A stretch of DNA of 64,000 bases, taken from positions 620,001 to 684,000 of the forward strand of contig NZ_CP100454.1 in NCBI RefSeq assembly GCF_024228315.1. The letters run 5' to 3'. Positions 25,497-34,987 of this stretch are shown one piece after another. The DNA comes from Halomarina pelagica (lineage in GTDB: Archaea; Halobacteriota; Halobacteria; Halobacteriales; Haloarculaceae). The translations under genes were made by a program, and so were the position numbers. A model generated the notes under the pieces. That model saw only the letters and a program-made list of their open reading frames with translations. It was not told where the DNA came from and did no database searches. Position 1 is the first letter of the stretch; every line of letters starts with the position of its first letter.

Positions 25497-25990
25497 TGAC
25501 CAGCAAGAAACGCAGACAGCGAGGCTCGCGCACGCACGGCGGCGGGACGCACAAGAACCGCCGCGGGGCCGGTAACCGCGGCGGTCGCGGCCGCGCCGGG
25601 CGCGACAAGCACGAGTTCCACAACTACGAACCGCTCGGCAAACACGGCTTCACCCGGCCCCAGAAGGCCCAGGAGACGGTCGCCACCGTCGACGTCCAGA
25701 AGCTGGACGAGGACATCGCGCTGTACGTCGAGGACGGGATCGCAGAGGAGACCGACGACGGCTACGCGATCGACGCGCGCGACGTCGTCGACGCCGGTCA
25801 CGACGTCGACGTCGTGAAGGTGCTCGGCGGCGGCCGGGTGTTCAACGCGCTCGACGTGACCGCGGACGACTTCTCCGAGAGCGCAGCCGCCCTCCTCGAG
25901 GGCGAGGGGGGGAGCGCCACGCTCACCGAGCGTGGCGAGGAGCGGTTGTCCGAAAAAGATTCACCTGAAGACAGCGAAAGCGAGCAGTAA
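25496..25990 (+). CDS. rpl15: 50S ribosomal protein uL15
   Basis: 164 aa. The glycine/arginine-rich N-terminus (GSRTHGGGTHKNRRGAGNRG) threads into 23S rRNA; the C-terminal fold contains VDVVKVLGGGRVFNALDVTA. An acidic tail ends the protein. It overlaps uL30 by one base and secY by one base, closing the ribosomal part of the operon. Confidence 0.98.
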   Translation: MTSKKRRQRGSRTHGGGTHKNRRGAGNRGGRGRAGRDKHEFHNYEPLGKHGFTRPQKAQETVATVDVQKLDEDIALYVEDGIAEETDDGYAIDARDVVDAGHDVDVVKVLGGGRVFNALDVTADDFSESAAALLEGEGGSATLTERGEERLSEKDSPEDSESEQ

Positions 25991-27468
25991 TGAGTTGGAA
26001 GGAGACCGCCGCGCCAGTACTCACGCGGATGCCCACAGTGTCCCGTCCGGAGGGACACGTGCCGTTCCGCCGAAAGCTCGGCTGGACGGCGGGCGTCCTC
26101 GTGTTGTACTTCTTCCTGACCAACGTGATCATCTGGGGCCTCGAGGGCACCGGAACCGACGCGTTCGGTCAGTTCAGAACCATCCTCGCGGGAGGGCAGG
26201 GAAGCATCTTGCAGCTGGGCATCGGGCCCATCGTGACGGCGAGCATCGTGCTGCAGCTTCTCGGCGGCGCGGACCTCCTCGGTCTCGACACCAACGACCC
26301 CCGCGACCAGGCGATCTACCAGGGTCTACAGAAGGTGCTCGTCGTGGTGATGGTCTTCCTGACGGGCATCCCGCTCGTGTTCCTCGGGAACTTCCTCCCG
26401 GCGAGCGAGCAGCTCGCCGGGGCGCTCGGGATCCCCACGTGGGGCATCTCGTGGCTCATCTTCGCGCAGATCGCCGTCGGCGGTATCCTCGTCCTGTTCA
26501 TGGACGAGGTCATCAGCAAGTGGGGCGTCGGGAGCGGCATCGGGCTGTTCATCGTCGCGGGCGTCAGTCAAAACCTCGTCGGCGGGTTCCTCTCGTGGGG
26601 CGGAGCCGCGGGGCAGCCCGGATTCTTCGCCACCTGGTTCGGCATCCTCACCGGACAGGTCAACACCGGGCCGCTCACGCAGATGAGCGGCATCGAGACG
26701 CTGGTGTTCGGACAGGGCCAGTTGCTCGCGCTGGTCACGACGCTGCTCATCTTCGGCATCGTCGTGTACGCCGAGTCGGTCCGCGTCGAGATCCCGCTCA
26801 GCCACTCGCAGGTGCGCGGGGCCCGCGGGCGGTTCCCGGTGAAGCTCATCTACGCGAGCGTCCTGCCGATGATCCTCGTCCGCGCGCTCCAGGCGAACAT
26901 CCAGTTCCTCGGGCGTATCCTCGCCTCGCAACTCGGCGACAGCATGCCCGCCTGGCTGGGCGTCTACCAGACGACGCAGTCGGGGCTCCAACCCGTCGGC
27001 GGGCTGTTCTACTACTTCGCGCCGATCTACTCGCCACAGGAGTGGATTCCCGCGCTCAGCACCCAGCCCGTGGACATCCTCCTCCGCATCGCCGTGGACC
27101 TCTCGTTCATGGTGGTCGGCGGGGCCATCTTCGCGATCTTCTGGGTCGAGACCACCGGCATGGGACCGGAGGCGACCGCCCAGCAGATCCAGCGCTCCGG
27201 GATGCAGATTCCGGGCTTCCGCAAGAGCCCCGGCGTCATGGAGAAGGTGCTCGAACGCTACATCCCGCAGGTCACCGTCATCGGCGGTGCCCTCGTCGGG
27301 CTACTCGCCGTCGCGGCGAACATGCTCGGCACCATCGGGACCGTCTCCGGGACGGGCCTGCTGCTCACGGTCTCCATCACGTACAAGCTGTACGAGGAGA
27401 TCGCGGAGGAGCAGCTCATGGAGATGCACCCGATGATGCGCCAGATGTTCGGTCAGTCGAGCGACTGA
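25990..27468 (+). CDS. secY: preprotein translocase subunit SecY
   Basis: 492 aa with ten transmembrane helices. It forms the Sec channel for export and membrane insertion. Conserved parts include the plug and TM2 region (LQLGIGPIVTASIVLQLLGG), FMDEVISKWGVGSGIGLFI and the cytoplasmic loop VRVEIPLSHSQVRGARGRFP. The start overlaps the uL15 stop by one base, so it is cotranslated with the ribosomal genes. In many archaea adk and DUF106 follow directly; here a 20-kb block intervenes. Confidence 0.98.
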   Translation: MSWKETAAPVLTRMPTVSRPEGHVPFRRKLGWTAGVLVLYFFLTNVIIWGLEGTGTDAFGQFRTILAGGQGSILQLGIGPIVTASIVLQLLGGADLLGLDTNDPRDQAIYQGLQKVLVVVMVFLTGIPLVFLGNFLPASEQLAGALGIPTWGISWLIFAQIAVGGILVLFMDEVISKWGVGSGIGLFIVAGVSQNLVGGFLSWGGAAGQPGFFATWFGILTGQVNTGPLTQMSGIETLVFGQGQLLALVTTLLIFGIVVYAESVRVEIPLSHSQVRGARGRFPVKLIYASVLPMILVRALQANIQFLGRILASQLGDSMPAWLGVYQTTQSGLQPVGGLFYYFAPIYSPQEWIPALSTQPVDILLRIAVDLSFMVVGGAIFAIFWVETTGMGPEATAQQIQRSGMQIPGFRKSPGVMEKVLERYIPQVTVIGGALVGLLAVAANMLGTIGTVSGTGLLLTVSITYKLYEEIAEEQLMEMHPMMRQMFGQSSD

Positions 27469-27668
27469 ACTCGCGCGGGCACGCCCCGCCACGGTCCCGT
27501 TTTCACGGCGTCAGGACCAGTCAGAGTGCTGACCGTACTGCATTCTACGCCAGTGTATCATAGACTACGAGGAACTGAGGAAGCAAATCAGTGATTCTCA
27601 AAAATTGACACCCATGGAACAATTCGACAGAGACAAGGGGCCGTCACCACGAAGCGTATCACACTAAG

Positions 27669-29660
27669 ATGGCGGCAACGACTCTACCGAATGCAGAACG
27701 AGGATCGCGCGACTCTCCCGACGACTTTCGACTGGGGTACGTATCAGTTCTCGCCGGCGTCATCGGCGTCGCCGCGGCCATAATCGCGTATCTCATCTAC
27801 CACTTCATCGGGTTTCTCTACAACCTCTTCTTCTACCAGCGGATCGGGTTCGAGTTCGTCGAACCCACCGGATCGGCGGGGAGCGTCCTCGTCGCGGCCG
27901 ACGGTACCGTGAACTCGCTCCTGTTCCCGCCGAGCGGACCGCCGCTCTGGATCGTTCTCGTGCCGGCGTTCGGCGGTCTCATCGCCGGGCTGATGGCGCA
28001 GTACGGTTCGCGACGGATCATCGGCCACGGCATCCCCGAGGCCATGGAGGCCGTGTGGAGCAACGACAGCAAGGTCGAACCGCGGATCCTCATCCTGAAA
28101 CCGATATCCGCGGCGATCGCGATCGGTACCGGCGCGCCGTTCGGCGTCGAGGGGCCGATCATCCAGAGCGGCGGTGCGATGGGTTCCGTCTTCGGCCAGT
28201 GGATCAGCACGACGGTCGCAGAGCGCAAGGTGTTGCTCGCCTGCGGCGCGGCCGCGGGGATGGCGGCGACGTTCAACACGCCGCTCGCGGGGATCCTGGT
28301 CGCGATCGAACTCCTGGTCTTCGAGTTCCGGGCGCGCTCGTTCGTCCCGATCAGTATCGCGAGCGTCATCGCGACCGGCGCTCGCCGTCCGCTCATCGGC
28401 ACCGGACCGATGTTCCACATGGGCGACGTCCCGATCGACCTCTTCTCCAACCTGCCCTTCCTCGTCGTCCTCGGGATCATCATCGGTGGCGTCGCGATCA
28501 TCTTCAAGGACGGGTACTTCTGGGCCGAGGAGTACATCCACCGAATCCCGGTGAACGACGTCCTCCTGCCGGCGATCGGGGGACTCATCCTCGGCGTGAT
28601 GGGGCTGCTCGTTCCGCGGACGTTCGGCGTGGGCTACGGGGTCGCAGAGGAGATCCTCAACAACGAACTGGCCGTGGGCGTCGTCTTCCTCGTCATGGTG
28701 TTCAAGGTGGTCGGCGTCTACGTTACCCTCGGTTCGAAGACCTCAGGCGGGTTCCTCGCGCCGGTGTTCGTCGCGGGGGCGGCCATCGGGAGCGTGTTCG
28801 CCCACTCGGTGAACGCGCTCGTCCCCGGGGTGACGATCCCGGTCGCGCTGTTCGCGCTCGCGGGCCTCGGCACGCTGTTCGGCGTGGTGAGTAACGCCAC
28901 GTTCGGCTTCACGCTGTTCGCGATCGAGGTGACGGGCCAGTACGAGGCGATCCTACCCGTGTTCCTCGTCGGCGTCGTCGCCGACGCGGTCGCGACGCTG
29001 TACATGGGTTCGGACCTGATGACCGCCGAACTGTCGGACCGCGGCATCGACGTGCACCAGGACTACGAGATCGACGTGTTGAAGCGGTTCAACGCGGGGG
29101 AGGTCATGGACGAGAAGCCGGCGGTCATCAACCCGGGGGTGACCGTCGCCCAGTTGGCGGCGACCGTCGCGGAAACGGACGACTCGACGTCCCGGTCACC
29201 CATCGCCAACGGCGGGTTCGAAGCGGCGATCGACGAGTCGGAATCGATAGCGGACGCGGAGCCGATCGACCTCGCGCCGAACGACGAACGAACGATCCAC
29301 GACGGCTTTCCGATCGTCGATTCCGACGGGGCGCTGACGGGAGTCATCACCTACGGCGACCTCGTCAGGGCGATCGCCCGGGATCAGGAGGACCGAACGG
29401 TCGGCGAACTGGGAACGAGCGAACTCATCGTCGGCTATCCCGACGAACGGCTGTTCGACACGGTCGTTCGGATGGCGGAGAACGACATCGAGCAGTTGCC
29501 CATCGTCTCCCGCGCCGACGAGACGGAACTCGTCGGCTGGCTCGATTCACAGCACCTCATGACGTCCGCGCTGCGCCAGCTCGACGAGGAACGGGTCCGC
29601 GAGGAGGGTCGACTCAGCGGCTACATCAACCTACTGACGGCAAAGCGGCGATCGTCGTGA
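27669..29660 (+). CDS. ClC-family chloride channel/antiporter with CBS domains
   Basis: 663 aa. About ten to twelve membrane helices fill residues 20-440. ClC motifs are present: GHGIPEAMEAVW, GAPFGVEGPIIQSGGAMG (with the gating glutamate in GVEGP) and TSGGFLAPVFVAGAAIG. Having the gating Glu allows either H+/Cl- exchange or channel behaviour. Two CBS domains follow (about 460-560 interrupted by a polar insert and 590-650), which sense adenine nucleotides. It probably serves Cl- balance in high salt. It is the first gene after the ribosomal operon and has a 200-bp upstream spacer. Confidence 0.93.
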   Translation: MAATTLPNAERGSRDSPDDFRLGYVSVLAGVIGVAAAIIAYLIYHFIGFLYNLFFYQRIGFEFVEPTGSAGSVLVAADGTVNSLLFPPSGPPLWIVLVPAFGGLIAGLMAQYGSRRIIGHGIPEAMEAVWSNDSKVEPRILILKPISAAIAIGTGAPFGVEGPIIQSGGAMGSVFGQWISTTVAERKVLLACGAAAGMAATFNTPLAGILVAIELLVFEFRARSFVPISIASVIATGARRPLIGTGPMFHMGDVPIDLFSNLPFLVVLGIIIGGVAIIFKDGYFWAEEYIHRIPVNDVLLPAIGGLILGVMGLLVPRTFGVGYGVAEEILNNELAVGVVFLVMVFKVVGVYVTLGSKTSGGFLAPVFVAGAAIGSVFAHSVNALVPGVTIPVALFALAGLGTLFGVVSNATFGFTLFAIEVTGQYEAILPVFLVGVVADAVATLYMGSDLMTAELSDRGIDVHQDYEIDVLKRFNAGEVMDEKPAVINPGVTVAQLAATVAETDDSTSRSPIANGGFEAAIDESESIADAEPIDLAPNDERTIHDGFPIVDSDGALTGVITYGDLVRAIARDQEDRTVGELGTSELIVGYPDERLFDTVVRMAENDIEQLPIVSRADETELVGWLDSQHLMTSALRQLDEERVREEGRLSGYINLLTAKRRSS

Positions 29661-29705
29661 CGACCGCGCCGACCGTTAAGTGGGACCGGGAACAACAGGT
29701 ACGGT

Positions 29706-30164
29706 ATGTACGACGACATTCTCGTTCCGACCGACGGGAGTGACGAGGCGGCCACAGCGCTCGGCCAGGCGTTCGATCTGGCGAGGACGTACGACGCGAC
29801 CGTTCACGTGCTGTACGTCGTCGACGACAGCCGCGGGGACTCCGGACTGATGGGGCTCGCCGACGGTGATCCGCTCGCGTCGGTCCGTGAGGAGGGAAGG
29901 GACGCGGTCGAAGCTATCGCCCGGAGGGCGCGAGACGCGGACGTCACCGTGACGACGGCCGTTCGGCAGAACCTCCCCCACGAGGGGATCCGGGAGTACG
30001 CGGACGAACACGACGTCGACCTCATCGTGATGAGTTCGCGCGGCCGCTCCGGAGTCAGTCGAGTCCTCTTCGGGAGCGTCACGGAGCGCGTCCTTCGGCT
30101 GAGCGAGCGACCCGTTCTCGTCGTCAGCCGTACCACTCCCCCGGATGACGGTGAATCCGACTGA
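29706..30164 (+). CDS. universal stress protein UspA-type
   Basis: 152 aa, a single USP domain. Start MYDDILVPTDGSDEAATALG; the ATP-binding pattern is present as VMSSRGRSGVSRVLFGSVTE, with G-x2-G-x9-G-S/T spacing, followed by RPVLVVSR. It likely binds ATP and modulates a partner. It follows the ClC gene by 45 bp and could be cotranscribed. Confidence 0.93.
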   Translation: MYDDILVPTDGSDEAATALGQAFDLARTYDATVHVLYVVDDSRGDSGLMGLADGDPLASVREEGRDAVEAIARRARDADVTVTTAVRQNLPHEGIREYADEHDVDLIVMSSRGRSGVSRVLFGSVTERVLRLSERPVLVVSRTTPPDDGESD

Positions 30165-30229
30165 TCGAGCGAGCAGGCACCCGCCGTCAGCACCCCCGGG
30201 GGCGGGCTCCCCGCGTCGATCGGCGTCCC

Positions 30230-30403
30230 TTACTCGTAGTCGGGATGCCTCGGGTAGTTCTCAAGGGCATAGAACGTGTCGTTGCCGCAGACCGCGCACT
30301 CCTTCGGCGGCCTGAACGTGTGCTCCTCGGTGTGGATCCCGGCGTGGACGACGTGGCACTCGCCACAGACGTACAGCTGTGGCCGCTGCGGTACGTGAGC
30401 CAT
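30230..30403 (-). CDS. 57-aa zinc-ribbon protein
   Basis: A short acidic protein with two CxxC pairs (YVCGECHVVHAG and CAVCGNDTFYALE), giving four cysteines that can hold one zinc ion. The start at 30401-30403 (MAHVPQRPQLYVC) is supported by a TATA-like TATTTGC about 25 bp upstream. Small zinc-finger proteins are numerous in haloarchaea and mostly uncharacterised. Confidence 0.8.
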   Translation of the reverse strand: MAHVPQRPQLYVCGECHVVHAGIHTEEHTFRPPKECAVCGNDTFYALENYPRHPDYE

Positions 30404-30547
30404 GCGCACTAAATGACAGTCGAGAGCAAATAGCTTCGCTCCGTCGGAGATCGGGTCAGTCCGGAGGACGAGCGGGATCCCCGATCCTCGGCGAGATCGA
30501 ATGACGTTTTCGACACCCTCAATGACCCCGCGAGCGAACCCCCGACG

Positions 30548-31975
30548 ATGGACGCAGCCGGACGAACGCGCGCGCGTCGACTCCTCGGGCGGTTCCTGCT
30601 CGCCTCGCTCGCCGGGACGCTCCTCCTCGCGGTGGTCGACACCGCCGCGGCGAGCAACGCAGCGGTGAGCCTCTCGAACGCGGCCTCGGGGGACAATCTG
30701 GACGTCCCGTCGTGGCTCTACGTCATGACCGGCGGCGCGACCATCGGCGCGTCCGCGGTCCTCGCGAGCTTCGTCACCGACCGGGGGTTCATCGAGCGCA
30801 CCCACGGGAGCCGCGTCGTCCTCCCGTCGCGTGCGACGGTCAGTCGATGGACGGTCCGAACGGCGCGCGCGTTCGGGCTGGTCGCCCTCGCCTACGTCGT
30901 CTGGCAGGGGTTCGCCGGGCCGCAGGTGCCGACGGTCAACGCCGCGGTCATCCTCGTGTTCGCCGGAGTGCGGGCGGGGCTGACGATGTTCGCCTACCTC
31001 GTCGTCGATCCCTGGCCCGCGCTCAACCCGTGGCGGACACTTGCCGAGCGCCTCCCGTCGCTCGATCGACCGTACCCCGAGCGCCTCGGTCGGTGGCCCG
31101 CCGTCGTCGGGTTCCTGGCGCTCATCTGGATCGAGACGACGACGGCCGTCAACGCCGTTCCCGCGATGCTCTCGTGGGCGCTCGTGGGTTACACGGTCGT
31201 GACGCTCGCCGGGACGGTCGTCTTCTCGCCGGCGACGTGGTTCCGCTACGCCGACCCCGTCGCCGTCGCCTTCCGGTTCTACGGCGCGGTCGCGCCGCTC
31301 CGACGGACCGACGACGGGCTGTCGCTGCGCCTGCCGGGCTTTCGACTCCCGGAGTCCGACCTCGTCGACGGTCGGGACGACGTGGCGTTCGTCGTCGCGC
31401 TGGTCTGGGAACTGACGTTCACCGGGTTCGTCACGACGACCGCCGGGGCGTCCGTCGTGCGGTGGATCGTCGGGGGCGGCGTCCCGCCGCTCGCAGTGTA
31501 CGCGCTACTGTTCGTCGGCGGCTACGCCGCCTTCCTCGGGGCGTACCGGTACGCCGCGGGACGATCGCGCCGCGTCGCGGAGACGTACCTCCCGAGTCGG
31601 ACGCTGCTGGTGCGCTTCGCCCCGCCGCTGCTCGCCATCGCCGCGGGCTACCACCTCGCGCACTACTTCACCTTCTTCCTCACGCTGACCCCGCGGCTGG
31701 CGGACGTGCTCGCGAGTCCGCTCTCCCCGGCGGCGAACCCCCTCGTCCTCACGGTCCCGTGGTGGTTCGGCGCGCTCCCGATAACGTTCGTCCTCCTCGG
31801 CCACCTCCTCTCCATCTGGCTCGCGCACACCACCGCCTACGAGACGTTTCCGGCCCGCATGCAGGCGATCCGCAGCCAGTTCCCGTTCGTGGCGGTCATG
31901 ATCGGGTACACCGTCGTGAGCCTCTGGCTGCTGTCGCTGCCGACGACCGCCCCGCCGTTCCTCGGCGGGGGGTAG
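30548..31975 (+). CDS. large integral membrane protein of unknown function
   Basis: 475 aa with about 11-12 hydrophobic helices. Notable motifs are VVDPWPALNPWRTLAERLPS, FSPATWFRYADPVAVAFRFY and a histidine-bearing helix AAGYHLAHYFTFFLTLTPRL. The conserved Trp/Pro/Tyr loop segments suggest a defined fold, but I recognise no transporter family. A divergent promoter region is shared with the zinc-ribbon gene. Confidence 0.85.
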   Translation: MDAAGRTRARRLLGRFLLASLAGTLLLAVVDTAAASNAAVSLSNAASGDNLDVPSWLYVMTGGATIGASAVLASFVTDRGFIERTHGSRVVLPSRATVSRWTVRTARAFGLVALAYVVWQGFAGPQVPTVNAAVILVFAGVRAGLTMFAYLVVDPWPALNPWRTLAERLPSLDRPYPERLGRWPAVVGFLALIWIETTTAVNAVPAMLSWALVGYTVVTLAGTVVFSPATWFRYADPVAVAFRFYGAVAPLRRTDDGLSLRLPGFRLPESDLVDGRDDVAFVVALVWELTFTGFVTTTAGASVVRWIVGGGVPPLAVYALLFVGGYAAFLGAYRYAAGRSRRVAETYLPSRTLLVRFAPPLLAIAAGYHLAHYFTFFLTLTPRLADVLASPLSPAANPLVLTVPWWFGALPITFVLLGHLLSIWLAHTTAYETFPARMQAIRSQFPFVAVMIGYTVVSLWLLSLPTTAPPFLGGG

Positions 31976-32032
31976 CGGCCGGCCGGCGCTATCCGGCCGC
32001 GGTATCCGAAAAGAGACGTCGGTAGTCGCCGT

Positions 32033-33121
32033 TCAGTCGTCGCTCGGGAGGTCGACCGTCAGCGTGTGGGTTCCTGAACCGAAGGTGTCGGTCTCGGCGT
32101 CCACGAGCTGCTGCTGGACGCCCCGGTCGAAGCCCGCGCCGGGCTTCTCGTAGCTGACGAGCGAGAACTCGTGCTCGCAGTCCTCGGCCACGGTGAAGGT
32201 GACACTCGCGGTGTCGCCCTCGACGGTGATGCCGTCGGTTTCGACGCACGAGGCCACCGCGGCGTCGAGCGACGCGGCCGATCCGGTCCGGGTGACCGCC
32301 TCGGCGGAACTCCCGTGGAGGTACGCGACGAGCCGTCCCTCGGGGCTGTAGAAGTCGGTTCGGTCCTCGCCGAGGACTTCCTCGGGCTGGCCGGTCACGA
32401 AGTCGACCTGATAGTGGGTCCCGGCGGCCTCCTCCGCGTTCTCGCCGCCGCTCGCGGCGTCCGAGTCGCCGTCGTTCGTGTTCTCCGAGCTGTCGGCGTC
32501 GCCCTCGCTCTCGGAGTCGTCGGCGTTCGAATCCTCCGAGTTCTCCGAGTTCTCCGAGTCCTCCGAGTCCTCCGAGTCGTCGGCGTCGCTCTGGCCGTCG
32601 TCCCCGTCGATGTCGCCGCCGTCGTCGCTGCCGTCACCGCCGTCGAGCAGGCCCTCGCAGGCCGTGCCGTCGTCGTCGCGATCGAGGTTGTTCGGATCGC
32701 TCGGGTCGGACTCGTAGGTGTCCTGAGCCTCGTCGTGATCCTCGAAGTCCTCGCAGTTCAGGTCCTCCCCGCCGTCGGACGTCTCCTCGGAGTCGCCGGC
32801 GTCGTTCGTGTTCTCCGAGTCGTCGCCGTTGCCCTGCGAGCCGTCGTCGCCGTCGCCGGCATCGGCGTCCCCGTCGCTAGTGTCGTCGCCGCCGGGCAGG
32901 CTCTCGCACGCGATGCCGTTTCCGTCACCGTCCAACCCGTTCGGGTCGCTCGGATCGTCATCGAGGACCTCCTGTGCCTCCCCCTGCGTCTCGAAGTCGC
33001 TGCAGTCGAGATCGTCGCTCTGAGTCTGTGCGCCGAGCGTTCCGACGGCGAATCCGCCGGCCGAGACGACCAGCAGAACCGCGATCAGAACCGTCACCGC
33101 GCTGCGTACCTGTCTTGTCAT
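32033..33121 (-). CDS. secreted protein with two excalibur calcium-binding domains
   Basis: 362 aa. Residues 1-30 form a signal peptide (SAVTVLIAVLLVVSAGGFAV). Two excalibur domains follow: LDCSDFETQGEAQEVLDDDP with DGDGNGIACE, and LNCEDFEDHDEAQDTYESDP with DDDGTACEGL. Each has the Cys pair and a DxDxDGxxCE calcium loop. A long Ser/Asp/Glu/Asn-rich linker (about 165-225) leads to a C-terminal domain (YQVDFVTGQPEEVLGEDRTD). It is probably located at the cell surface. I use the ATG at 33121 rather than one 21 nt upstream. Confidence 0.87.
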   Translation of the reverse strand: MTRQVRSAVTVLIAVLLVVSAGGFAVGTLGAQTQSDDLDCSDFETQGEAQEVLDDDPSDPNGLDGDGNGIACESLPGGDDTSDGDADAGDGDDGSQGNGDDSENTNDAGDSEETSDGGEDLNCEDFEDHDEAQDTYESDPSDPNNLDRDDDGTACEGLLDGGDGSDDGGDIDGDDGQSDADDSEDSEDSENSENSEDSNADDSESEGDADSSENTNDGDSDAASGGENAEEAAGTHYQVDFVTGQPEEVLGEDRTDFYSPEGRLVAYLHGSSAEAVTRTGSAASLDAAVASCVETDGITVEGDTASVTFTVAEDCEHEFSLVSYEKPGAGFDRGVQQQLVDAETDTFGSGTHTLTVDLPSDD

Positions 33122-33400
33122 GTGCTGCGGCCCGACCGACACGCGAACCGGATATTGTTATGGGTCGCAATCTCGCGTCGAGGGACACGTCCGTCCAGCG
33201 TACGTGCACCTTACGCGTACAGAATATATTTCGATACAGTCAGTCGTGAATGGACAAGGAGCGGACTCGAGCGGCGCTGAAGGGTCGCCCTTACCCGGTG
33301 AAACCGTCGCGTTGCCGGTCGTATCGGGGGATTCGGACGCTCTCGCGGCGTCTGAATCGGCGGCGAGGACCGCGGACCGCTCCGGCGACTCGAGTGGGAC

Positions 33401-34468
33401 CTACCGCTCTACGGCGATCGTCCGGTCGGGCATCTCGAAGAAGGCGGTCTCGTAGCCGTCGTGTCGGGCGACCTGCGGGGGGACGGCGACGCGGAGACGG
33501 ATCTCGTCGCCCGACTCGAGCGACTCGACGCCCGCGCCGTAGTGTGATCCGAGTTCGGGATCGAGGGTCTCGGTCAGCGGGCCCTCGGAGATCACCTCCC
33601 CGCCGCGCGAGAGCGTCGCCGAGAGGGCCATCATCGGGATCACGATGCGGTTGTACGGCGTCCGGGCGACGACGGCGAGGTAGGTCTCCCCGTCCGCGTC
33701 GAAGCGGGCGGCGTCGTCGATCGCGAGCACCTCGAAGACCGCGTCGCCGGTCCTCGTCCGACCGACGGGCGTTCCCGGGAGGGAGTCGACGGGCGGGACG
33801 ACCCCCATCGGAACGTCCATGTCCATCGTCGGAATCGCGCCGCGCTCGCCCGCGCGGTCGCCGAGGCGTCGCAGTTCGAGACCGTACACGTCGTCCGTGT
33901 CGAACGTGAACGCGAACGTCGCGGAGCGAACCTCCTCGAACCGGCCCGCGAACGCGCCGGTGGTCCTGACGGTGGGTCGGCCGACGGTGACCGTCGCCTC
34001 GTAGTCCCCCTCGCCGTCGAGCGGGTAGTTCGCGCCGTAGTGAAAGCCCATCTGCTGGGAGAGCATTGGATAGGCCACCTCCTGGGTGACGACGCCGCCG
34101 TCGCGCTCGATCCGCAGCGAGACGTCCGATCCCGTGGGGATGACCTGCCGCGACTCGCGATCCCAGAGGGCGACCATCAGGTGGATGGCGTCGTCGTCGG
34201 TCACGACGACCTTCTCCCGCTCGCGGTTGGTCACGTTCCAGAAGCGGTGGGGGTAGGAGTACATGAGCGCGAGACCGTACGGGCCCGCCATCTCGTGTCC
34301 GTACATGCCCATCGCTTCGGTGACGGCGGGGACGTAGACGGCCTTCGGCCGGTTCTCGACCAGGGGCGGGTCGCGCCACGCGGACTGCGTCCCGAACCCC
34401 TCGAGACAGCCCGCGAGCGCGACGACGGCTCCGCCGGAGAGCGCGCGTAGAACCTCTCGACGACGCAT
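33401..34468 (-). CDS. Tp34/p19-like lipoprotein (possible metal-binding)
   Basis: 355 aa. The N-terminus RRREVLRALSGGAVVALAGC has a twin-arginine-like start and a lipobox ending in Cys, so it is likely Tat-exported and lipid-anchored outside the cell. The first domain (HLMVALWDRESRQVIPTGSD, MLSQQMGFHYGANYPLDGEG) resembles the Tp34/p19 iron-binding fold, with Met and His in the right places. The second domain (ETYLAVVARTPYNRIVIPMM) looks like a paired beta-sandwich. A role in metal handling is inference. The ATG at 34468 excludes a non-family upstream extension. Confidence 0.8.
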   Translation of the reverse strand: MRRREVLRALSGGAVVALAGCLEGFGTQSAWRDPPLVENRPKAVYVPAVTEAMGMYGHEMAGPYGLALMYSYPHRFWNVTNREREKVVVTDDDAIHLMVALWDRESRQVIPTGSDVSLRIERDGGVVTQEVAYPMLSQQMGFHYGANYPLDGEGDYEATVTVGRPTVRTTGAFAGRFEEVRSATFAFTFDTDDVYGLELRRLGDRAGERGAIPTMDMDVPMGVVPPVDSLPGTPVGRTRTGDAVFEVLAIDDAARFDADGETYLAVVARTPYNRIVIPMMALSATLSRGGEVISEGPLTETLDPELGSHYGAGVESLESGDEIRLRVAVPPQVARHDGYETAFFEMPDRTIAVER

Positions 34469-34532
34469 TGGCGGACGTAGTCGGCGGCGGCCAATACCCC
34501 TGTTGGTCCGGTTCTCGAACCCGCCGCGCGAC

Positions 34533-34883
34533 CTACTCCTCCGATCGGGCCCCCTCGCTCCGCGCCGAGCGGCGGATGCGCGCCCGCCGCCGCGCGTACG
34601 CCCGCCAGAGGACCAGCCCGACGGCCGCGTAGACCGCGACCAGCCCCCCCATGAGTCCGCCGATGCCGACCGTCGAGGCGACGAGTTCCGGCGCGGCGAG
34701 CAGGGCACCGACGCCCGCACAGAGCAGGACGGCGGGCAGCCCGACGGTCATGTAGACGACCGCCGTCCCGAACGTGAGTTGCCGCTGGCCGCACTCCGGG
34801 CAGTTGTCGCGCTCAGGGGGGATGGGAGCACCGCAGGCGATGCAGGGGATCCGAGCCACGCTCGCACGATCGGTTATCGACAT
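34533..34883 (-). CDS. zinc-ribbon membrane protein
   Basis: 116 aa. An N-terminal zinc ribbon (IPCIACGAPIPPERDNCPEC) is followed by two or three transmembrane helices (VVYMTVGLPAVLLCAGVGAL, then GIGGLMGGLVAVYAAVGLVL) and a basic-acidic tail. The start at 34881-34883 is chosen because the ribbon then begins near residue 14. The function is unknown. Confidence 0.8.
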   Translation of the reverse strand: MSITDRASVARIPCIACGAPIPPERDNCPECGQRQLTFGTAVVYMTVGLPAVLLCAGVGALLAAPELVASTVGIGGLMGGLVAVYAAVGLVLWRAYARRRARIRRSARSEGARSEE

Positions 34884-34987
34884 TATTGAACGTTCGGATT
34901 GGTTAGAGAAGCCGGAGACTCGCTCCGCCGTGACTTCCACGGACGGAGGAGTATCGCGGACCGGGGGGTGGCCGACTGCCCTCGTCG

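Noticed and set aside
32470..32600. Short GAGTCCTCC-like tandem repeats
   Set aside because: They encode the Ser/Asp/Glu linker of the excalibur protein; simple codon repetition explains them.
33250..33909. 219-codon plus-strand frame opposite the lipoprotein gene
   Set aside because: Arg/Ser-rich translation typical of antisense frames in GC-rich DNA.
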